NCBI GenBank assembly: GCA_937877715.1
Contig: CALEHW010000042.1
Span: 1-64,000 of the forward strand
Reading direction: 5' to 3'
DNA length: 64,000 nt
From: an uncultured Methylophaga sp.
Lineage (GTDB): Bacteria > Pseudomonadota > Gammaproteobacteria > GCF-002020875
Under the pieces are notes generated by a model, which was given only the letters and a program-made list of their open reading frames with translations, made no database searches and was not told the origin of the DNA. Below, piece by piece: positions 1 to 8,841 of this stretch (the stretch's first letter is position 1; every line of letters begins with the position of its first letter). Made by a program: the position numbers and the translations under genes.

Positions 1-55
1 GATGATATACGGAATCCGTATAGTATCATATTTACTGATTCCGTCTAATATACTG

Positions 56-228
56 ATAAGCGCGGCCGCTTCGCGCCCACGCTTATCGGTGAGCTGAGCA
101 GCAAGCTGCTCCATCATCTTGAAAGGCTCCGCTCCGCTGCGCCTATCAAGACGCTGGAGCAGAAATCTCCCTAATACCGGTTACGAGCAAGCTCGAACCG
201 GATTAGAAAGATTCTGCTCAGCTCACCG
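56..228 (+). repeat. Structured palindromic element, copy 1
   Basis: This 173-nt element is nearly identical to 1120-1293; the only difference seen is one A in the run near 207-210. It starts with a hairpin whose arms are ATAAGCG (56-62) and CGCTTAT (79-85). A perfect 14-bp inverted repeat follows, GGTGAGCTGAGCAG (88-101) against CTGCTCAGCTCACC (214-227), enclosing two further long hairpins, one near 98-162 and one near 170-206. The right end abuts GTTAGGC, an integron core-site sequence, so the boundary falls at the G/TT crossover position. There is no ORF inside. It may be an ORF-less cassette made only of an unusual attC, a MITE, or a structured RNA. Confidence 0.75.
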
Positions 229-252
229 TTAGGCTCAATGGCTGGTTAAACA

Positions 253-1014
253 ATGATTGAAAATTTCACATACACTGATTTATCTGAATCTGTAGAAAAA
301 GAGTTATCATTAATCCTTGGTAGAATTACGCACCATGTTCACCCTGAAGTTGTAAGCTATGTCACAGCAGAAAATATTAGTTATCAATTACGATTTCAAA
401 GTATTTGCCATGAGAAATGTAAATCTGACCAATTTTTTTATCATGATTCTGACTGTGTCTTTCCAGGATTTAGAAGGCCAATAAACAAAGAAAAAAGTGG
501 GAACTGGAAAAATAAAGTAAATCATATGGATGGAACTATCCTTAATGATAATACATTTCCAAGACATATTTGGGCATACCTATCTATGAACAAAGCATAT
601 TCAGGTGGTGCTTCAGGTATGTGGTCTGCTAGTGGATTAGGTAAATTTGAATTAGCGCATATATTTAGTCACAAGCAAGATGAAAGAGCTTTAGAGAAAG
701 AGGTTTTCACAGAGGTAGATGAAAACATGGAGCCTTATGGGTTGTTTACATCTGCTTCTAATGTAGTATTAATACCAAAGGGTTTTGCTAAACCAACTGA
801 CCAAATGAAGACCATCAAAATATGCTTTTATAAAAGACATTTAGAACTTTATGGTAATAATATTACAGGTTTAAAAGGTTTTAATGAAAAGCATGTTCCT
901 GCTTGGTATAGCGAAATTAAATGGCTTGATCCAGAGCTTCCCTGTAATTGGAAAACCAAGGTAGATAATCTATTAAAATATAGAGAGAATTATCTGAGGA
1001 AAAAGTATGCCTAA
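253..1014 (+). CDS. Integron cassette protein, hypothetical (possible HNH-like nuclease)
   Basis: This 253-residue protein is encoded in DNA clearly more AT-rich than the core genes downstream, as expected of a mobile cassette. I do not recognise the family with certainty. A His in FELAHIFSHKQDE (about residues 134-146) followed by Asn and Lys in SASNVVLIPKGFAKPTD (about 172-188) recalls the spacing of HNH-type endonucleases, but the zinc-finger cysteines are missing and the resemblance is weak. The gene starts 22 nt after the GTTAGGC core site. It has no good Shine-Dalgarno; a tiny ORF (ATG GCT GGT TAA, 237-248) ends just before the start and could couple translation. Its stop codon lies inside the first inverse core site of the attC downstream, the usual cassette layout. 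Confidence 0.7.
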   Translation: MIENFTYTDLSESVEKELSLILGRITHHVHPEVVSYVTAENISYQLRFQSICHEKCKSDQFFYHDSDCVFPGFRRPINKEKSGNWKNKVNHMDGTILNDNTFPRHIWAYLSMNKAYSGGASGMWSASGLGKFELAHIFSHKQDERALEKEVFTEVDENMEPYGLFTSASNVVLIPKGFAKPTDQMKTIKICFYKRHLELYGNNITGLKGFNEKHVPAWYSEIKWLDPELPCNWKTKVDNLLKYRENYLRKKYA

Positions 1015-1125
1015 CAAAGCCATCAACTCGGACCCTGCAAAACGGTGCGCCTTGTGGCATTCGCTGCGCTCAATTTTGCCACAAGCCACACCGTTCCGCA
1101 GGTCCGGTTATGGCGGGCGATAAGC
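1009..1125 (+). mobile_element. attC recombination site 1 (integron cassette)
   Basis: The site begins with an inverse core GCCTAAC (RYYYAAC, 1009-1015) followed by AAAGCCATCAACTCGGACC. It has an imperfect palindrome with the arms ACTCGGACCCTGC and GCAGGTCCGGTT and ends GGCGGGC. The sequence closely matches attC site 2 at 2021-2138. Where a core GTTRRRY is expected there is GATAAGC (1119-1125), which is also the left end of the second palindromic element. Either the core is degenerate or the element has entered at the crossover point, the intact GTTATGT then lying at 1293-1299. Confidence 0.8.
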
Positions 1126-1293
1126 GCGGCCGCTTCGCGCCCACGCTTATCGGTGAGCTGAGCAGCAAGCTGCTCCATCATCTTGAAAGGCTCCGCTCCG
1201 CTGCGCCTATCAAGACGCTGGAGCAGAAATCTCCCTAATACCGGTTACGAGCAAGCTCGAACCGGATTAGAAAAGATTCTGCTCAGCTCACCG
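1120..1293 (+). repeat. Structured palindromic element, copy 2
   Basis: This is the second copy of the element at 56-228, 174 nt long because of one extra A near 1271-1274. The 14-bp inverted repeat is at 1152-1165 and 1279-1292, with the same internal hairpins. It lies between the GCGGGCG end of attC site 1 and TTATGTG, as if inserted at the G/TT crossover of a GTTATGT core. Near-perfect identity over the whole length, with different flanks, points to recent duplication or mobility. Confidence 0.75.
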
Positions 1294-1384
1294 TTATGTG
1301 TTACATAGTTGATGGCATTCGACCATAAGTAGTCATCCTAATTAAAGCAGATTAAAAATATAATAGAAAAAATGGAGAGATGTT

Positions 1385-1960
1385 ATGGAAAAGTCAATTT
1401 TTGTATTCGGTATATTTTTAGTTCTAGTTTCATGTGCTCCATTAGAAACACATGAAGCAAACAGTCAAGCATCAACAGTATCGTATCTCAATATGCCTAA
1501 CGTGCTTGAAATAGATGGCAATAAATATACTAAGTACACTAAATGGACCTGTCGAGACTATGTTCACGATGAGAGAATTGCCCTTGAGGTTGTAAAAACT
1601 GATAAAGGCGTGGTGGATGTAATGGGAGGCAATATACATGGTGCTATAGAGGAGGTGCAAAAAGAAAATAATAATGAAATTACTAAAGAGCAAGAAGGAC
1701 GGTTAAAAGTATTATTAGAAGGGGTAGTGCAAGAAGCTTTTAGTAAGTATAGCTTGGGCTATGTTTTATATGATGGAAGCAAAGAGTATGCAAGAACATT
1801 TTATTTGCGAGAAGGTATTAGTCATAGGTGGGAATGGGAAGATGGAAAATATGTCTTTATAATAAAACCAAATGGTTTGGGGCTTTACTACGATTTTACA
1901 AATACGGAAAAAGGTGCTCCTACAAAAGCACATGATATTTTTAAGTGCGAGAAAGTATAA
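1385..1960 (+). CDS. Integron cassette lipoprotein, function unknown
   Basis: This 191-residue protein has a short positively charged N-terminus, a hydrophobic stretch and a lipobox LVSC (Cys about residue 17), so it is predicted to be a lipid-anchored envelope protein. I recognise no enzymatic motif in the mature part. Unlike the first cassette gene it has a good ribosome site (GGAGAG 7-12 nt before the ATG) and a TATAAT -10-like box at 1359-1364, though the -35 region is poor, so it may be transcribed from inside the cassette. The DNA is AT-rich. The cassette is closed by attC site 2. Confidence 0.75.
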   Translation: MEKSIFVFGIFLVLVSCAPLETHEANSQASTVSYLNMPNVLEIDGNKYTKYTKWTCRDYVHDERIALEVVKTDKGVVDVMGGNIHGAIEEVQKENNNEITKEQEGRLKVLLEGVVQEAFSKYSLGYVLYDGSKEYARTFYLREGISHRWEWEDGKYVFIIKPNGLGLYYDFTNTEKGAPTKAHDIFKCEKV

Positions 1961-2020
1961 AAGTAAAATTCAGCAGTTGGCGGTTAGCATCATATTTGAC
2001 TTCATGAAAAGCAGTAAAAC

Positions 2021-2138
2021 ACATAACAAAGCCGTCAACTCGGACCCTGCGAAACTGGGTGGTTTGTGGCATTCGCTTCGCTCAATTTTGCCACAAACCA
2101 CCCAGTTTCGCAGGGTCCGGTTACGGCGGGCGTTATGC
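2021..2138 (+). mobile_element. attC recombination site 2 (integron cassette)
   Basis: The inverse core ACATAAC (2021-2027) is followed by AAAGCCGTCAACTCGGACC. A long palindrome has the arms CTGCGAAACTGGGTGGTTTGTGG and its near complement around 2088-2117. The site ends GGCGGGC-GTTATGC (core at 2132-2138), a form common in chromosomal integrons. It shares its outer parts with attC site 1 while the central arms differ with compensating changes, which is characteristic of attC sites. No integrase gene or attI is visible in the window. Confidence 0.85.
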
Positions 2139-2525
2139 ATTCAAAACAGATGATCGCCTGAACCAGTCAGCCAGATCTTCCTCGGTCAATTCACCATCAG
2201 CCAGTTGCTGAAAAACAATTACGGTCTCTGGTTCGGAGGCATTCAAAGAGTATCCATTTAGCTCCAGAAATATAGACCCTGTGGTTAGGGCAATTCGTTT
2301 GTTTCCATCAACAAAAGGGTGGTTCTTTGCCAGACCATAGCTATATGAGGCTGCAAGATCAAAAATGGAAGTTTCATCATCATAGGTGAAGCGTTGCTGT
2401 GGTCGGTTGAGGGCTGATTCCAGCAGGGCTTGATCACGTATGCCTGTTGCTCCACCATGTTCCGCAAGAAGCATCTGATGGACGGCAATGACAATTTTCT
2501 GAAGAACCCATGCAGGTTCCCTCAT
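2133..2525 (-). CDS. doc: Doc-type Fic toxin of a toxin-antitoxin module
   Basis: This 130-residue protein carries the Doc form of the Fic motif, HPFVDGNKR, at residues 69-77. Doc proteins of this family phosphorylate EF-Tu and so stop translation; acidic Asp73 and catalytic His69 are present, so it looks intact. The N-terminal ATG overlaps the antitoxin stop (ATGA), a normal coupling in such modules. Its stop codon (2133-2135) begins exactly at the G/TT crossover of the attC core at 2132-2138, so the module abuts the end of the cassette array in reverse orientation. Confidence 0.88.
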   Translation of the reverse strand: MREPAWVLQKIVIAVHQMLLAEHGGATGIRDQALLESALNRPQQRFTYDDETSIFDLAASYSYGLAKNHPFVDGNKRIALTTGSIFLELNGYSLNASEPETVIVFQQLADGELTEEDLADWFRRSSVLNA

Positions 2526-2746
2526 TTTGCCAACTCATGGAGCGCATTACGATATTTGTTCATTACCTTTTCAGCTACTTCCAACTGTTTTTCAAAATCC
2601 TGCTGGTATGGTGTGAGGGTCAGCCCTTCGAGTGTATCAACCAGATACAGGAGATCTCCTTTTCCGACCCTGAGCTTAGTCAGTGCCTCTTTTGGGAGTA
2701 CAATTCCCATTGAGTTTCCTATTGTTGTTACTTTTGCTTTTAACAT
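2522..2746 (-). CDS. AbrB/MazE-type antitoxin partner of Doc
   Basis: This 74-residue protein has a SpoVT-AbrB swapped-hairpin DNA-binding N-terminus (KVTTIGNSMGIVLPKEAL, residues 5-22) and a charged helical C-terminus that would bind the toxin. It lies upstream of doc on the same strand and overlaps it by 4 nt. It should both neutralise the toxin and repress its own promoter. The promoter region contains two direct TAATAAC copies about 12 nt apart, a possible operator. Confidence 0.85.
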   Translation of the reverse strand: MLKAKVTTIGNSMGIVLPKEALTKLRVGKGDLLYLVDTLEGLTLTPYQQDFEKQLEVAEKVMNKYRNALHELAK

Positions 2747-2785
2747 GGGCTTATCTCTGTTGCGTTATTACAAATGTTATTACAC

Positions 2786-2814
2786 AGTGTAGTTGTCTCT
2801 AATAAATCAGTCAA
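2786..2814 (-). promoter_or_regulatory. Promoter of the AbrB-Doc module
   Basis: On the minus strand there is TTGACT (2814-2809), a 17-nt spacer and TACACT (2791-2786). This is close to the sigma-70 consensus and lies 40 nt upstream of the antitoxin start. The direct repeats TAATAAC between promoter and start are candidate antitoxin-binding half-sites. Confidence 0.7.
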
Positions 2815-2854
2815 GGGAAGAGAAAGTGGTGTTGAGTGAATTTGAAAATTCATA

Positions 2855-2895
2855 GCATGGAAAACCATGCATTAAATGGATAATTCTGTTATAGT
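2855..2895 (+). promoter_or_regulatory. hipBA promoter and probable operator
   Basis: An inverted repeat GCATGG-AAAA-CCATGC (2855-2870) lies where the -35 region should be, and a -10-like TATAGT is at 2890-2895. Autorepression by HipB at such palindromes is known for the family; this particular operator is inferred. Confidence 0.55.
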
Positions 2896-2927
2896 GAATG
2901 ACAAATCAGGCTTTAATTGGTGTAAAA

Positions 2928-3275
2928 ATGTCATTCTATCATCATACAGACACGGAAATAGCTGAAATCCTCGCTGGTCGTGTCAAACAGTATCGTCTCG
3001 AGAATAGTCAAAGAAGTCTCACGCAGAAGGAGATGGGTGAGCGCACTGGATTATCCAGAGATACCATTCAGCGTCTTGAGAAGAGCGGAAGGGTTTCTGT
3101 TCTCGCATTGATCGCAGTGCTGCGGGAGTTGGGTTTGCTTGATAACCTGGAGATATTAGTTCCTGAGAAACCACCAGTATCTCCCATTGCTGTGGCTAGG
3201 CAGCAAGAAAAAATGAAGTCAAAACGGCAACGAGCAAGAAAGAAGACGGCCAGGGTGATGAACAATGGCCAATGA
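2928..3275 (+). CDS. hipB: HipB-like HTH antitoxin
   Basis: This 115-residue protein has an XRE-type helix-turn-helix at about residues 24-55 (SLTQKEMGERTGLSRDTIQRLE) and a Lys/Arg-rich C-terminal tail. It is the expected repressor and antitoxin for the HipA-like kinase that follows, which it overlaps by 11 nt. I place the start at 2928 because an in-frame ATG at 2898 lies only 2 nt after the apparent -10 box; neither start has a strong ribosome site. It differs from E. coli HipB in its long basic tail. Confidence 0.8.
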   Translation: MSFYHHTDTEIAEILAGRVKQYRLENSQRSLTQKEMGERTGLSRDTIQRLEKSGRVSVLALIAVLRELGLLDNLEILVPEKPPVSPIAVARQQEKMKSKRQRARKKTARVMNNGQ

Positions 3276-4554
3276 TATCGTTGAGGTGTATGCGTGGGGG
3301 AAGAGAATTGGTGCGCTCATTGAGTCTGCAGATCGCCCAGGATTCTATCTGTTTGAATACGATCTTCCGAATATTCGAGATCGTGAATTTTCCCCGCTTT
3401 TTATGGGAGTAGGCACCAAACAGGTTTTTGAGTTCCCGGCACTAGCGACTGAAACCTTTTATGGACTTCCGGGGATGATTGCTGATGCCCTGCCGGATCG
3501 GTTCGGTAATGCCTTGATTGACCATTATATGGAGGAGCGTCAAGGTCTGCCGAGGGAATCGATCACAACGCTTGATCGTCTTCTCTATACGGGAAAAAGA
3601 GCAATGGGGGTGCTGGAATTTGCCCCCGCCATGCCGGTTACTCCTGTCGAGGATCATGCTTTGGCAATGTCTTCACTAGTTGAGGATGCGCGTAGGGCAA
3701 TACGTGGAGAGTTTAGAGAGATTGCTGCAGATCTTATCCAGATCGGAACTTCGGCGGGTGGGGCTCGCCCCAAAGCTGTTATAGGCTGGAACAGGGAGAC
3801 AAAAGATATTGTTGCGGGTCAATTTGATGTACCAGAAGGATATGAGCACTGGCTTTTGAAGTTTGATGGGGTGGGGGAAGATAGAGCTCTTGGTGGGGCG
3901 GAAGGGTATGGACGAATCGAGTACACCTATTACGAGATGGCACAAGAGGCAAAGATCGATATGTCTGAGTGTGATCTCTTGCTGGAGAATGATCGAGCTC
4001 ATTTTATGACTAAACGCTTCGATCGAATCAACAACCATAAGCTGCATATGCAGTCATTCTGCGCAATAGATCACCGTGATTTTAATATCCCCTATACCGT
4101 CGAGTATGATTCCATATTCCGCATAGCCCTAATACTTGGAGTGGGATATCGGGGAAAAGAGCAGCTCTTTCGTAGGATGGTGTTTAATGTGCTGACAAAT
4201 AACTGCGACGATCACACAAAGAACTTTTCATTCTTGATGAGCGAAGATGGTGAGTGGTCTCTTGCTCCTGCCTATGATGTGACCCATGCACACAACCCTG
4301 ACTCAGACAAGTGGACCCGCCAGCACCAAATATTGATTAATGGAAAAGCAAAACCGGAAGAGATCAGCAGACAAGATCTAATGGCGGTTGCGGTTCGCAA
4401 TAGCATAAAGAATCCAGGTGTGATTATTGATGAGATTGCCGAGGCCGCGACTCTTTGGGGTGAGCTCTCAAAAGCCAATGAGGTTCCCCTGGAGCAACAG
4501 CAGCAGATCAGCTCTGAGATAGAGAAACAGCTATCAATAATGGGAAGCACCTAG
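3265..4554 (+). CDS. hipA: HipA-like serine/threonine kinase toxin
   Basis: This 429-residue protein has a HipA N-terminal domain (about residues 1-110) and a HipA kinase domain. Visible signatures are the glycine-rich GTSAGGARPKAVI loop near residue 161, the catalytic-loop motif NCDDHTKNFSF near 313-323, and LAPAYDVT just after it. HipA kinases phosphorylate aminoacyl-tRNA synthetases and induce dormancy; the exact target here is unknown. It overlaps hipB in the -1 frame arrangement usual for coupled modules. The sequence looks intact and closes the accessory region before metH. Confidence 0.88.
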   Translation: MANDIVEVYAWGKRIGALIESADRPGFYLFEYDLPNIRDREFSPLFMGVGTKQVFEFPALATETFYGLPGMIADALPDRFGNALIDHYMEERQGLPRESITTLDRLLYTGKRAMGVLEFAPAMPVTPVEDHALAMSSLVEDARRAIRGEFREIAADLIQIGTSAGGARPKAVIGWNRETKDIVAGQFDVPEGYEHWLLKFDGVGEDRALGGAEGYGRIEYTYYEMAQEAKIDMSECDLLLENDRAHFMTKRFDRINNHKLHMQSFCAIDHRDFNIPYTVEYDSIFRIALILGVGYRGKEQLFRRMVFNVLTNNCDDHTKNFSFLMSEDGEWSLAPAYDVTHAHNPDSDKWTRQHQILINGKAKPEEISRQDLMAVAVRNSIKNPGVIIDEIAEAATLWGELSKANEVPLEQQQQISSEIEKQLSIMGST

Positions 4555-4641
4555 GAGCATGTTAGAGAGAATTGGGCGATTCAAAGGCTGTTTGGTAATA
4601 GGGTAGAATAGACGGCTATTTATTTAGGAAAAAACACCCTC

Positions 4642-7600
4642 ATGTTTGTCGATCGTAGTGAACAACTGAAATCCCTGATGGCTGAGCGCATCCTGATTCT
4701 GGATGGTGCAATGGGGACCATGATCCAGCGCCATAAACTGGAGGAGGCGGACTATCGAGGGGAGCGTTTTGCCGACTGGCATACGGATCTTAAGGGGAAT
4801 AATGATCTCCTTGCACTGACTCAGCCAGCCATCATCCAGGGCATTCATGAGCAGTATCTGGAGGCGGGAGCCGATATCCTCGAGACCAATACCTTCAACG
4901 GTACCCGGGTCTCTATGGCAGATTATGGGATGGAGGATCTGGTTCATGAGATCAACCTCTCTGCCACCCGCCTGGCTCGTGCCGCAGCAGACAAGTATTC
5001 CACCCCAGAGAAGCCCCGTTTTGTGGCGGGGGTGCTTGGGCCAACCGGCCGCACCTGTTCCATCTCCCCGGGGGTGAATGATCCGGGGTTCCGCAATATC
5101 ACCTTTATGGAACTGGTGGAAAACTATAGTGAGGCAGTGGACGCCCTGGTGCAGGGTGGGGCAGATCTGCTGCTGGTAGAGACTATCTTCGACACCCTGA
5201 ATGCAAAGGCGGCACTGTTTGCGATTGACCAGTACTTTGAGGAGAAAGAGATCAGTTTGCCTATCATGATCTCCGGCACCATTACTGATGCCTCCGGTCG
5301 TACCCTATCTGGGCAGACTACAGAGTCGTTCTATAACAGCCTGCGCCACTCCAGACCGTTAACCATGGGTCTAAACTGTGCACTGGGTCCGGATATGTTG
5401 CGTCAATATACAGAGGAGATGTCACGAGTCTGTGAGACCTACACCTCTGCTCACCCTAATGCAGGGTTGCCCAATGAGTTTGGGGAGTATGACCTAACTC
5501 CGGAGCAGATGGCGGTTCATGTCAGCGAGTGGGCCGATGCCGGCTTCCTTAATATTATTGGGGGGTGCTGTGGTTCCAGTCCTGACCATATTCGTGCCAT
5601 TGCCCAGGCGATGGAGGGGAAGTCTCCACGACCACTACCGGAGCTTCCACATGAGTGTCGTCTTGCCGGACTAGAACCACTCAATATTGGTGGTGAATCC
5701 CTCTTTGTAAATGTAGGGGAGCGAGCCAATGTAACCGGCTCTGCAAAATTCAAACAGCTGGTTCTCAATGAGGAGTATGAGGAGGCGCTCGATATCTGCC
5801 GAACCCAGGTGGAGAATGGAGCCCAGGTGGTTGATGTCAATATGGATGAGGGGATGCTGGATGGCAAGGCGGCGATGGTACGCTTCCTCAATTTGATCGC
5901 CTCGGAACCTGATATCTCCAGGGTGCCACTGATGATCGACTCCTCCAAATGGGAGATCATTGAGGCTGGACTACAGTGTTCGCAGGGCAAGGCGATTGTC
6001 AACTCCATCTCCATGAAGGAGGGGGAGGAGAGGTTTCGGGAGTACGCCAGACTCTGCCGCCGCTATGGTGCAGCGATCATCGTTATGGCCTTCGATGATG
6101 AGGGTCAGGCCGATACAGAAGAGCGCAAGGTAGAGATCTGCACCCGGGCCTACCGGATTCTGGTGGATGAGCTCGATTTCCCTGCAGAGGATATTATCTT
6201 TGACCCCAATATCTTTGCCGTGGCGACCGGTATTGAGGAGCATAACAATTATGGGGTCGACTTTATCGAGGCGACCCGCCGCATCAAACAGACACTTCCA
6301 TATGCGATGGTCTCTGGCGGGGTCTCCAATGTCTCCTTCTCTTTCCGTGGAAACAACCCGGTGCGTGAGGCGATCCATGCGGTCTTTCTCTACCACGCCA
6401 TTCAGGCGGGAATGGATATGGGGATTGTCAATGCAGCGCAGCTTGCAGTCTATGATGATCTGCCGGAGGAGCTACGCGGTGCGGTTGAGGATGTAGTCCT
6501 TAATCGGGATCCGGAGGCTGGGGAGCGGCTGGTAGAGATTGCCCCTAACTATCTTGGGGATGGCTCAACAGGGGAGAAGAGAGAGGATCAGGAGTGGCGC
6601 AGTTGGCCGGTCCAGAAACGTCTGGAGCATGCCCTGGTTAAGGGGATTACAGAATTTATTGATGAGGATACAGAGGAGGCCCGTCTTCAATTCGACAAGG
6701 CGCTGGAGGTGGTTGAGGGGCCTCTGATGGACGGGATGAATGTGGTGGGTGATCTCTTTGGGGCTGGCAAGATGTTTCTGCCACAGGTGGTTAAATCTGC
6801 CCGGGTTATGAAGAAATCAGTTGCCTATCTCGATCCATTCCTTGAGGCAGAAAAGGCAGAGTGCGCTGTTGCCAGTCAGGGCAAGATTCTGATGGCCACC
6901 GTAAAGGGAGATGTCCACGACATCGGTAAGAATATTGTAGGGGTGGTACTGCAGTGTAATAACTATGAGGTGATTGATCTCGGGGTGATGGTGCCGGCCG
7001 AAACGATTCTGCAGCGAGCCAGGGAGGAGAGTGTGGACATCATCGGTCTCTCCGGGCTGATTACCCCATCACTGGATGAGATGGTACATCTTGCTAGTGA
7101 GATGACCCGTCAGGGATTCACTATTCCGCTGATGCTGGGTGGGGCAACAACCTCCAAGGCTCATACTGCCGTAAAGGCAGAGCCAGAGTATGAGCATGGG
7201 GTAATTCATGTGGCAGATGCTTCACGTGCAGTGGGGGTGGCGACAACGCTACTTTCGAAGGAACAGAAACCTAAATTTCTTTCAGGGCTACGTGAGGAGT
7301 ATGAGGAGGTTCGCCAGCGGCGTGCCGCCAGGGGGGGCACGAAGAGTCTGGTCACGGTTGGGGAGGCACAGGCCAACCCGTTCCCCATTGAGTGGGAGAG
7401 CTATCAGCCGATACAACCAAATGCTCTGGGAGTAACTGTCTTGGATCAGATCGATCTCAGAGAGGTGGTTCCATATATCGACTGGACCTTCTTCTTCCAT
7501 GCCTGGGAGCTGAAGGGGCGTTATCCCAAAATTCTCGATGATGCCAAAAAGGGAGAGGAGGCACGTAAGCTCTATGCTGATGCAACTGTAATGCTGGAGC

Positions 7601-8325
7601 AGATTATCGGTGAACAGTGGCTCTCGGCCAAGGCAGTAGTTGGACTCTTTCCGGCCAATGCGGTTGGGGATGATATTGAGATCTACGAGGATGAGTCACG
7701 TGGTAGTCTGAAGACAACGATACATCATCTGAGAAAACAGGGTAGACAGCCGGATGGAAGATCCAATGATTGCCTGAGTGATTTTATTGCACCGAAATCT
7801 GCCAACAAGATTGACTACGTTGGTGGTTTTGCATTGACTGCAGGTCTTGGGATAGATGAAAAGATTAGTGAGTTTGAGGCGGACCATGATGACTACAGTG
7901 CCCTGTTGCTAAAGGCGATAGCTGACCGTCTGGCGGAGGCGGCGACTGAGTGGCTGCATGAGAAGGTGCGAAAAGATTTGTGGGGATATGCAGCTGATGA
8001 GTCCCATACTAACGAGGAGCTGATTGGTGAGGACTATTCTGGGATTCGTCCGGCAATGGGTTACCCGGCGTCCCCAGACCATACGGAGAAAGATCTGTTA
8101 TGGGAGTTGCTGGAGGCAGAGAGTAATATAGGTGTCTGGCTCACAGAGTCCAAGGCAATGGTACCAACGGCCTCAGTCAGTGGCCTCTATTTTGCCCATC
8201 CCGAGTCACACTACTTTGCTGTCGGCAAGATCGATAGAGATCAGGTAGAGCAGTATGCTGGGCGAAAAGGGATGGATGTTACGGATGTAGAGAAGTGGCT
8301 TGGCTCAAATTTAGCCTATAAATAG
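4642..8325 (+). CDS. metH: Cobalamin-dependent methionine synthase
   Basis: This 1227-residue protein transfers a methyl group from methyltetrahydrofolate to homocysteine through cobalamin. The domains are in the usual order: homocysteine domain with zinc ligands Cys246, Cys309 and Cys310; pterin domain (about 355-620); cap (about 650-740); cobalamin domain with GDVHDIG, the axial His near residue 758; and the AdoMet reactivation domain with [15 protein letters not shown] near 1136. All key residues are present and the length matches E. coli. No cobalamin riboswitch fits in the 87-nt gap from hipA; a weak TAGAAT -10 box is at 4606-4611. It is separated from its cycle partners metF, metK and ahcY. 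Confidence 0.97.
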   Translation: MFVDRSEQLKSLMAERILILDGAMGTMIQRHKLEEADYRGERFADWHTDLKGNNDLLALTQPAIIQGIHEQYLEAGADILETNTFNGTRVSMADYGMEDLVHEINLSATRLARAAADKYSTPEKPRFVAGVLGPTGRTCSISPGVNDPGFRNITFMELVENYSEAVDALVQGGADLLLVETIFDTLNAKAALFAIDQYFEEKEISLPIMISGTITDASGRTLSGQTTESFYNSLRHSRPLTMGLNCALGPDMLRQYTEEMSRVCETYTSAHPNAGLPNEFGEYDLTPEQMAVHVSEWADAGFLNIIGGCCGSSPDHIRAIAQAMEGKSPRPLPELPHECRLAGLEPLNIGGESLFVNVGERANVTGSAKFKQLVLNEEYEEALDICRTQVENGAQVVDVNMDEGMLDGKAAMVRFLNLIASEPDISRVPLMIDSSKWEIIEAGLQCSQGKAIVNSISMKEGEERFREYARLCRRYGAAIIVMAFDDEGQADTEERKVEICTRAYRILVDELDFPAEDIIFDPNIFAVATGIEEHNNYGVDFIEATRRIKQTLPYAMVSGGVSNVSFSFRGNNPVREAIHAVFLYHAIQAGMDMGIVNAAQLAVYDDLPEELRGAVEDVVLNRDPEAGERLVEIAPNYLGDGSTGEKREDQEWRSWPVQKRLEHALVKGITEFIDEDTEEARLQFDKALEVVEGPLMDGMNVVGDLFGAGKMFLPQVVKSARVMKKSVAYLDPFLEAEKAECAVASQGKILMATVKGDVHDIGKNIVGVVLQCNNYEVIDLGVMVPAETILQRAREESVDIIGLSGLITPSLDEMVHLASEMTRQGFTIPLMLGGATTSKAHTAVKAEPEYEHGVIHVADASRAVGVATTLLSKEQKPKFLSGLREEYEEVRQRRAARGGTKSLVTVGEAQANPFPIEWESYQPIQPNALGVTVLDQIDLREVVPYIDWTFFFHAWELKGRYPKILDDAKKGEEARKLYADATVMLEQIIGEQWLSAKAVVGLFPANAVGDDIEIYEDESRGSLKTTIHHLRKQGRQPDGRSNDCLSDFIAPKSANKIDYVGGFALTAGLGIDEKISEFEADHDDYSALLLKAIADRLAEAATEWLHEKVRKDLWGYAADESHTNEELIGEDYSGIRPAMGYPASPDHTEKDLLWELLEAESNIGVWLTESKAMVPTASVSGLYFAHPESHYFAVGKIDRDQVEQYAGRKGMDVTDVEKWLGSNLAYK

Positions 8326-8344
8326 AGGAAGAGGAGAGTAAAAA

Positions 8345-8833
8345 ATGAGTGAATGTCCATGTGGCTCTGGTAGACCTTATTCAGAGTGTTGTGAACCATA
8401 TCTGAAGGGTGACTCCACCCCAGCAACAGCAGAACAGTTGATGCGTTCTCGATACAGTGCCTACGTGATGGGAGAGGTTGATTACATTCACAATACCTTA
8501 CATCCAGACCATCGGGCAGATCATGATATTGATGCAGCAAGAAAATGGTCCAGTGACTCTGAGTGGATGGGGCTTGAGATTATTGCGACCTCACAAGGCA
8601 GGTATGGGGATGCCAATGGGGTGGTTGAATTCAGGGCGACCTATCGTGATAGGGGTGGTGTCCACCAAGCTCATGAGGTCAGCCGTTTTGAGATGGTTGA
8701 TGGCAGATGGATGTATGTGGATGGTGAGATGCCAAAACCTGAGACAGTTCGTAACAAGGGCAAAAAGGTTGGAAGAAATGAGCCGTGCCCCTGTGGGTCA
8801 GGCAAGAAATACAAGAAGTGCTGTGGGCGCTAA
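8345..8833 (+). CDS. ychJ: YchJ family SEC-C motif protein (UPF0225)
   Basis: This 162-residue protein has a cysteine-rich SEC-C metal-binding motif at each end: [13 protein letters not shown] at residues 5-17 and [13 protein letters not shown] near 149-161. An NTF2-like middle domain lies between them. The arrangement is that of E. coli YchJ. SEC-C motifs bind zinc and in SecA contact SecB and ribosomes; the role of YchJ itself is not established. The start has a good GAGGAAGAGGAG-type ribosome site, and the gene follows metH by 19 nt, so it may be co-transcribed. Confidence 0.9.
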   Translation: MSECPCGSGRPYSECCEPYLKGDSTPATAEQLMRSRYSAYVMGEVDYIHNTLHPDHRADHDIDAARKWSSDSEWMGLEIIATSQGRYGDANGVVEFRATYRDRGGVHQAHEVSRFEMVDGRWMYVDGEMPKPETVRNKGKKVGRNEPCPCGSGKKYKKCCGR

Positions 8834-8841
8834 CTACTGTA

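Noticed and set aside
60-67. NotI-like GCGGCCGC in both palindromic elements, suggesting a cloning linker
   Set aside because: It lies inside a natural hairpin present in both copies with different flanks, and no vector sequence is seen.
4555-4641. Cobalamin riboswitch before metH
   Set aside because: The gap is only 87 nt and lacks the conserved B12-box sequence; the known aptamer is about 200 nt.
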